A DNA stretch of 64,000 nt from contig NC_057320.1 of assembly GCF_000687475.1 (NCBI RefSeq), positions 3,472,001-3,536,000 on the forward strand, written 5' to 3'. Position 1 is the stretch's first letter. Each line of letters begins with the position of its first letter. A program made the position numbers and the translations under genes. The notes below the pieces were generated by a model. That model was not told the origin of the DNA and did no database searches. It worked only from the letters and a program-made list of their open reading frames with translations. Of this stretch, positions 60,765-64,000 are shown piece after piece. The stretch comes from Ustilaginoidea virens (Eukaryota > Ascomycota > Sordariomycetes > Hypocreales > Clavicipitaceae).

Positions 60765-63700
60765 TCAACTTCTGTCCCGAACCGTCAGAATAAGAGGCTG
60801 CCGAGTGTGCCACATTCGTCGGTCCCTGACCCCCAAGGCCGCATCCACCAGCTGCTGAAGGTCCGAGCCGTCGTCAGGACGGCCTGCGTCCTGCTCCCCG
60901 CCGCCGCCGGCGGGCTTGTCCTCGGCAACCTCCACCTCCTCCGCCTCCACCTCCTCCGCCGAAGCAGCAAGCTCAAACTCGCCCCTGCAGAGCGCCATGA
61001 TGCCGAGCACCACCTCGGCGCTCTCGTGGCCCCCCAGCCGGGGAAGGAGCTGCTGGAGAGCCCCGTTCCAGGCCAGCTTCCTCGTGTAGTCGAGCGCCAC
61101 GTTGAGCGGCCGGTGGCGGAGAGCCGGCATCACCCTCACCAGCAGCAGAACCGGCTTAGCCGCCCGGTTGGTGATCTTCACCTTCAGGTGCAGCAGCTCG
61201 TCGACGTAGGCGACCCTGTCGGGGGCTTCCTCGACCGACACGCGCACGTCCACCTCGTCGACTTTGATGGCCTCAATCATTCGCGGGGTCAGGCGGATGT
61301 TGCGCAGCTCCACCGCTCCGCTGCGCCTGGGGCTCGACGTTGTTCGCCAGGTGGCCCGGAGGCTCTGGAGCAGTTTCTCGCGGAACCAAAAGGCTTCGCG
61401 GTTGGCGCGCTCCCTGTCTGGTGATATCTTGCTGGTGCTCACGACGAACTGTCTGTTTCGGGACGGGTTGAGGCTTGGTATCGCGGCGTGCGCATCTTCC
61501 ACTCCCACCCTCTTCACCGGAATGACCAGCCTGCTTGTCTTTCCGGGCAGGATGTCTTCCTCGGCCACCATGCCGTCTTCTCCCTCGAGCCGAACAGACA
61601 TCTGGCTGGGCCATGCGTTTCGAACATCAAGGGCGAGCAAGGAGTACTCTTGGCAGGGATCCGACGGGTGCTTGGCGCCCAGGCGTCGCCGCAGAGGTTC
61701 CGGGATCGCTCCGTATAGTGGAACTGCGTCGATGCGGGTCAGCTCAACGCTGGCATTGACTGTGACGGTCAGGTTCAACAGCACCTGCCGGGTGTGGAAT
61801 TGCTCCGGCATTTCGTCCCGCGACACCCCCAGATATGTGTAGTCGGCCTGAATGGTAGCGCTCGTCAGGCCGGGTTTTCCCAAGATTTCAAATTCAAACG
61901 TAGCTTCTCCGCCAGGCTCGATATACCGGCTCTGGTCGTTTCGCGGAAGCCTGAGAGCCTGCTTCTTCATGAGAATCAGCTCGTACTCGTACAGCTCGGC
62001 CGGGGTGGCGTCCCGGTTGCGTAGCGCCGCCTGCAGGGGTTCTTGGGTAGAGTCCTTGAACGAAAAGAGCAAAAAGTCCACGGGCGTGGCGGATGTATTC
62101 TGCATGGTTACGGAAAACACCTGCCGTTCGCCTTCGAGGATCATGACCGACGACTGGGCCAAGCTTGTCGACTTCACCACCACCAGCGGCTGAGGCTGGA
62201 CGACATTCAGGGCCAGCACCTTTGTATCCGGCGTGGTGGGCGACGATGGCGCCGCCCCGTCCGGGTCCCTGTCCTCGACGGCGGAGATCCCCCTGGCCTT
62301 GACCTTTTCGGGCCGCGACGGGATCCAGTGCTTGGCAAAGATGGGGAAGCGGCGCTCCCGACAGCCGCGAATCTTGACCATGGCGCCCGTGATTTCGATG
62401 GGGCCGGATGATTTGGGGCGGCCGTGGAGCCGGACGAGCTGGGTGCGGTAGGGCCCAAGCAGGGCAGCCTCGGGAACAGCCTCAAACTCGACGCCCTCGG
62501 CGACCAGGCGCATGCTCTCAATGTCAATCTCGACGTCGTAGGTGTTTTGCAACGTCACCCTAAAGGTGGACAGCTCGCCGGCCACCAGGTTCTCCGCCGG
62601 GACCTCGTCCGGCTCCCTGAGAAACGGGTTGTATATGAACGGGTTGACGTCCTGAGACGCTCTCGAGGCGACGGCCCCCGGGAGAACACTCTTGGCGTGC
62701 GGGATCGGGGTCCGGGTTTTCGGCAGCGGCTCCAGTGCGATTCCGCGGACGAGAAACTCGTCCCAATATTCGGCTGTCAAGTCGCCGAGACCAATCCTTG
62801 CGGCGAGGCTGGCAGTGCGAGCAATATTCGTCACCAGACGAACCTGCTCCTCCGCGTGGATACGGGGTGCCGCATCTTCGCGTTTCGGGCCCGGAGCCAC
62901 GCCCGATCCAGCGGTGCGCATCAGGTCGCTCGAGAATCGAAGCACGCCGTTGAAGTCCGGGAGCGCTTCAGAGAAGTTTATGCAAGCCCGCAGGATGTTG
63001 AGCTTGATTTCCGTGAACCCAATGAACCGAGCACCTGTCTGCGCGAGCACGCGCGCTTTCGCGGTTGCGTCAGAGTCGTCGCGGGTTTGGCCAGCCTCCT
63101 CCTTTTGCCCGCCCGCCAAGGTGTCGAATCCGACGACGCCGTACGACTTGCACAGCAGATCAAGAAACGCCTCGATGCCGTGCTCAATGTCGCCTTGTCC
63201 CAGATCCAGCGCCATTCCCGCGACGTTGGTCTTGTCCGGTCTCGGTATGAGGGGAACCAGCCCGGCCGCAGGGTGAACACCGGCTTCGGCGGCACCGCGT
63301 GTGCGGGCCTCTACTAGGCCTGCGATGAGGACCGACACCAGTTCGCGAATCACCATGGCTTTTTTCCGATTATATCCAAGGGATCCGAGAACGCCGGCAA
63401 TCCCGCTTAATATCGACGTCCTGTCCGCGACAGAGAGGAGTTCGGGGCTGGATGAAGGAAACGCCTTGAACAGGATACCCACAATCTGCTGTCTCGAAGG
63501 CGAAATGGACAGTCGAGACGTTGTCAGTTTGTACAGAGGCGACTGACCCGTGACGATGATCCCAAAGGCTTGCTGACTTAGCTTGCCGTCGTTCAAATGC
63601 AGGGCCGACAGAATCTTGCAGAAGCGGATCGTGGTCTCGGCGAGGGGAAGTGGAGGTAGATTCTCGCCGGATATCCGGGAATACAGGCCCAAGATTTTTT

Positions 63701-63992
63701 CGAGGAGTTCGGGGAGCAAGAGCTCGAGGTGACGAACATGCCTCGGTTGACCAGCATCGGCGAGCTCGTCGGCCTTTGCGTGGCTCGATCCGGTGAGAGC
63801 TCGTTCTTGATGGGGCAGACAGACGGTCGGTATCTGGAACTCGAGTTTGGACCAGCCGAGGAGCAGGAGATTTATCAGAATAAGCTCCAGTGCTTTGCCA
63901 TGCCAGACGTGGTCGTTCAAGGACCGCGCGGCTGTGGCGCCTTCCGAGAGCTCCTTGAGCGAGTCGCTCCAACGTCCTGCTTGCAAATACAT
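60765..63992 (-). CDS. trs120: TRAPP II complex subunit Trs120, N-terminus beyond the window
   Basis: Subunit of the TRAPP II tethering complex, which acts as exchange factor for Ypt31/32-type Rabs at the trans-Golgi (TRAPPC9 in animals). At least 1075 residues are visible in one exon. The frame is still open at the right edge, and the family N-terminus is absent, so some 200-300 residues must lie outside; the ATG at 63992 is not the true start. Visible blocks include YLQAGRWSDSLKELSEGA, the long ASPA-like helical region, NPFIYNPFLREPD then GELSTFRVTLQNTYDVEIDI, and a series of beta-sandwich repeats (ETTSVAQSSV-like, VTMQNTSATPVDFLLFSFKD, LTVTVNASVELTRIDAVPLYG). The C-terminus is acidic, then QLVDAALGVRDRRMWHTRQPLIL. 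The match to Trs120 rests on the IgD-like repeat layout and these blocks. Confidence 0.9.
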   Translation of the reverse strand: MYLQAGRWSDSLKELSEGATAARSLNDHVWHGKALELILINLLLLGWSKLEFQIPTVCLPHQERALTGSSHAKADELADAGQPRHVRHLELLLPELLEKILGLYSRISGENLPPLPLAETTIRFCKILSALHLNDGKLSQQAFGIIVTGQSPLYKLTTSRLSISPSRQQIVGILFKAFPSSSPELLSVADRTSILSGIAGVLGSLGYNRKKAMVIRELVSVLIAGLVEARTRGAAEAGVHPAAGLVPLIPRPDKTNVAGMALDLGQGDIEHGIEAFLDLLCKSYGVVGFDTLAGGQKEEAGQTRDDSDATAKARVLAQTGARFIGFTEIKLNILRACINFSEALPDFNGVLRFSSDLMRTAGSGVAPGPKREDAAPRIHAEEQVRLVTNIARTASLAARIGLGDLTAEYWDEFLVRGIALEPLPKTRTPIPHAKSVLPGAVASRASQDVNPFIYNPFLREPDEVPAENLVAGELSTFRVTLQNTYDVEIDIESMRLVAEGVEFEAVPEAALLGPYRTQLVRLHGRPKSSGPIEITGAMVKIRGCRERRFPIFAKHWIPSRPEKVKARGISAVEDRDPDGAAPSSPTTPDTKVLALNVVQPQPLVVVKSTSLAQSSVMILEGERQVFSVTMQNTSATPVDFLLFSFKDSTQEPLQAALRNRDATPAELYEYELILMKKQALRLPRNDQSRYIEPGGEATFEFEILGKPGLTSATIQADYTYLGVSRDEMPEQFHTRQVLLNLTVTVNASVELTRIDAVPLYGAIPEPLRRRLGAKHPSDPCQEYSLLALDVRNAWPSQMSVRLEGEDGMVAEEDILPGKTSRLVIPVKRVGVEDAHAAIPSLNPSRNRQFVVSTSKISPDRERANREAFWFREKLLQSLRATWRTTSSPRRSGAVELRNIRLTPRMIEAIKVDEVDVRVSVEEAPDRVAYVDELLHLKVKITNRAAKPVLLLVRVMPALRHRPLNVALDYTRKLAWNGALQQLLPRLGGHESAEVVLGIMALCRGEFELAASAEEVEAEEVEVAEDKPAGGGGEQDAGRPDDGSDLQQLVDAALGVRDRRMWHTRQPLILTVRDRS

Positions 63993-64000
63993 GGAACCGA

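Overview
This is a 64 kb window of a filamentous ascomycete nuclear genome. Genes carry short introns (about 50-150 nt) with GT/AG borders and CTRAC-like branch sites, tRNA-Glu carries an intron after position 37, and the gene families present (fungal rhodopsin-type receptor, DUF6604, FLILHELTA/MRX11, Crb2/Rad9, Mso1, Gyp7, Trs120) are those of Pezizomycotina. Codon bias towards C/G at third positions and the overall flavour suggest Sordariomycetes, perhaps Hypocreales, but I cannot name a species. There are no prokaryotic, viral or plasmid features, no CRISPR array and no polyketide or peptide synthetase cluster.

Layout. 0-13.5 kb is the more accessory part: a possible last exon of an off-window gene, an alpha/beta hydrolase (-), a 177-bp fold-back (MITE-like) relic in a gene-free stretch, a seven-helix rhodopsin-domain protein (+), a small YwbE/DUF2196 protein (+), tRNA-Glu(UUC), a DUF6604 protein (-) and a secreted Thr-rich protein with a Cys-containing C-terminus (+). 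13.7-31.7 kb is mainly housekeeping: cysteinyl-tRNA synthetase (-), tRNA m1A58 methyltransferase Trm61 (+), SmD3 (+), a mitochondrial membrane protein (-), a GH18 hydrolase (+), a secreted protein of unknown function (-), MRX11 (+), nucleoside diphosphate kinase (-) and ER glucosidase II alpha (+). 33.6-48.5 kb holds an EF-hand MscS channel (+), a WW-domain protein (+), a Crb2/Rad9-type checkpoint adaptor (+), chorismate synthase (-) and a PAP2/Aur1-like membrane protein (+). 49.6-64 kb is rich in membrane-traffic genes: Gyp7 Rab-GAP (+), Mso1 (-), Vps55 (+) and the truncated Trs120 (-), mixed with Mak16 (-, ribosome biogenesis) and the fused PABA synthase (-).

Links between genes. Chorismate synthase makes the substrate of PABA synthase, 11 kb away. 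Gyp7, Mso1, Vps55 and Trs120 all act on Rab/SNARE/endosome traffic. CysRS, Trm61 and tRNA-Glu are translation components. No operon-like organisation is expected; several pairs share divergent promoters (CysRS/Trm61, Mak16/Vps55, Aro2/PAP2, Ndk/glucosidase II).

Points most worth a second look: the fold-back element at 2182-2358 with mainly transition differences between its arms; an intergenic 9-mer TACGGAGTA found eight times exactly and often near GGTACCTA-rich patches; two GC-AG introns fixed by reading phase; complementary poly(A) and poly(T) tracts in the introns either side of gyp7 exon 2; an in-frame membrane-anchor extension of nucleoside diphosphate kinase; and a twin-start CysRS that could serve both cytosol and mitochondrion.
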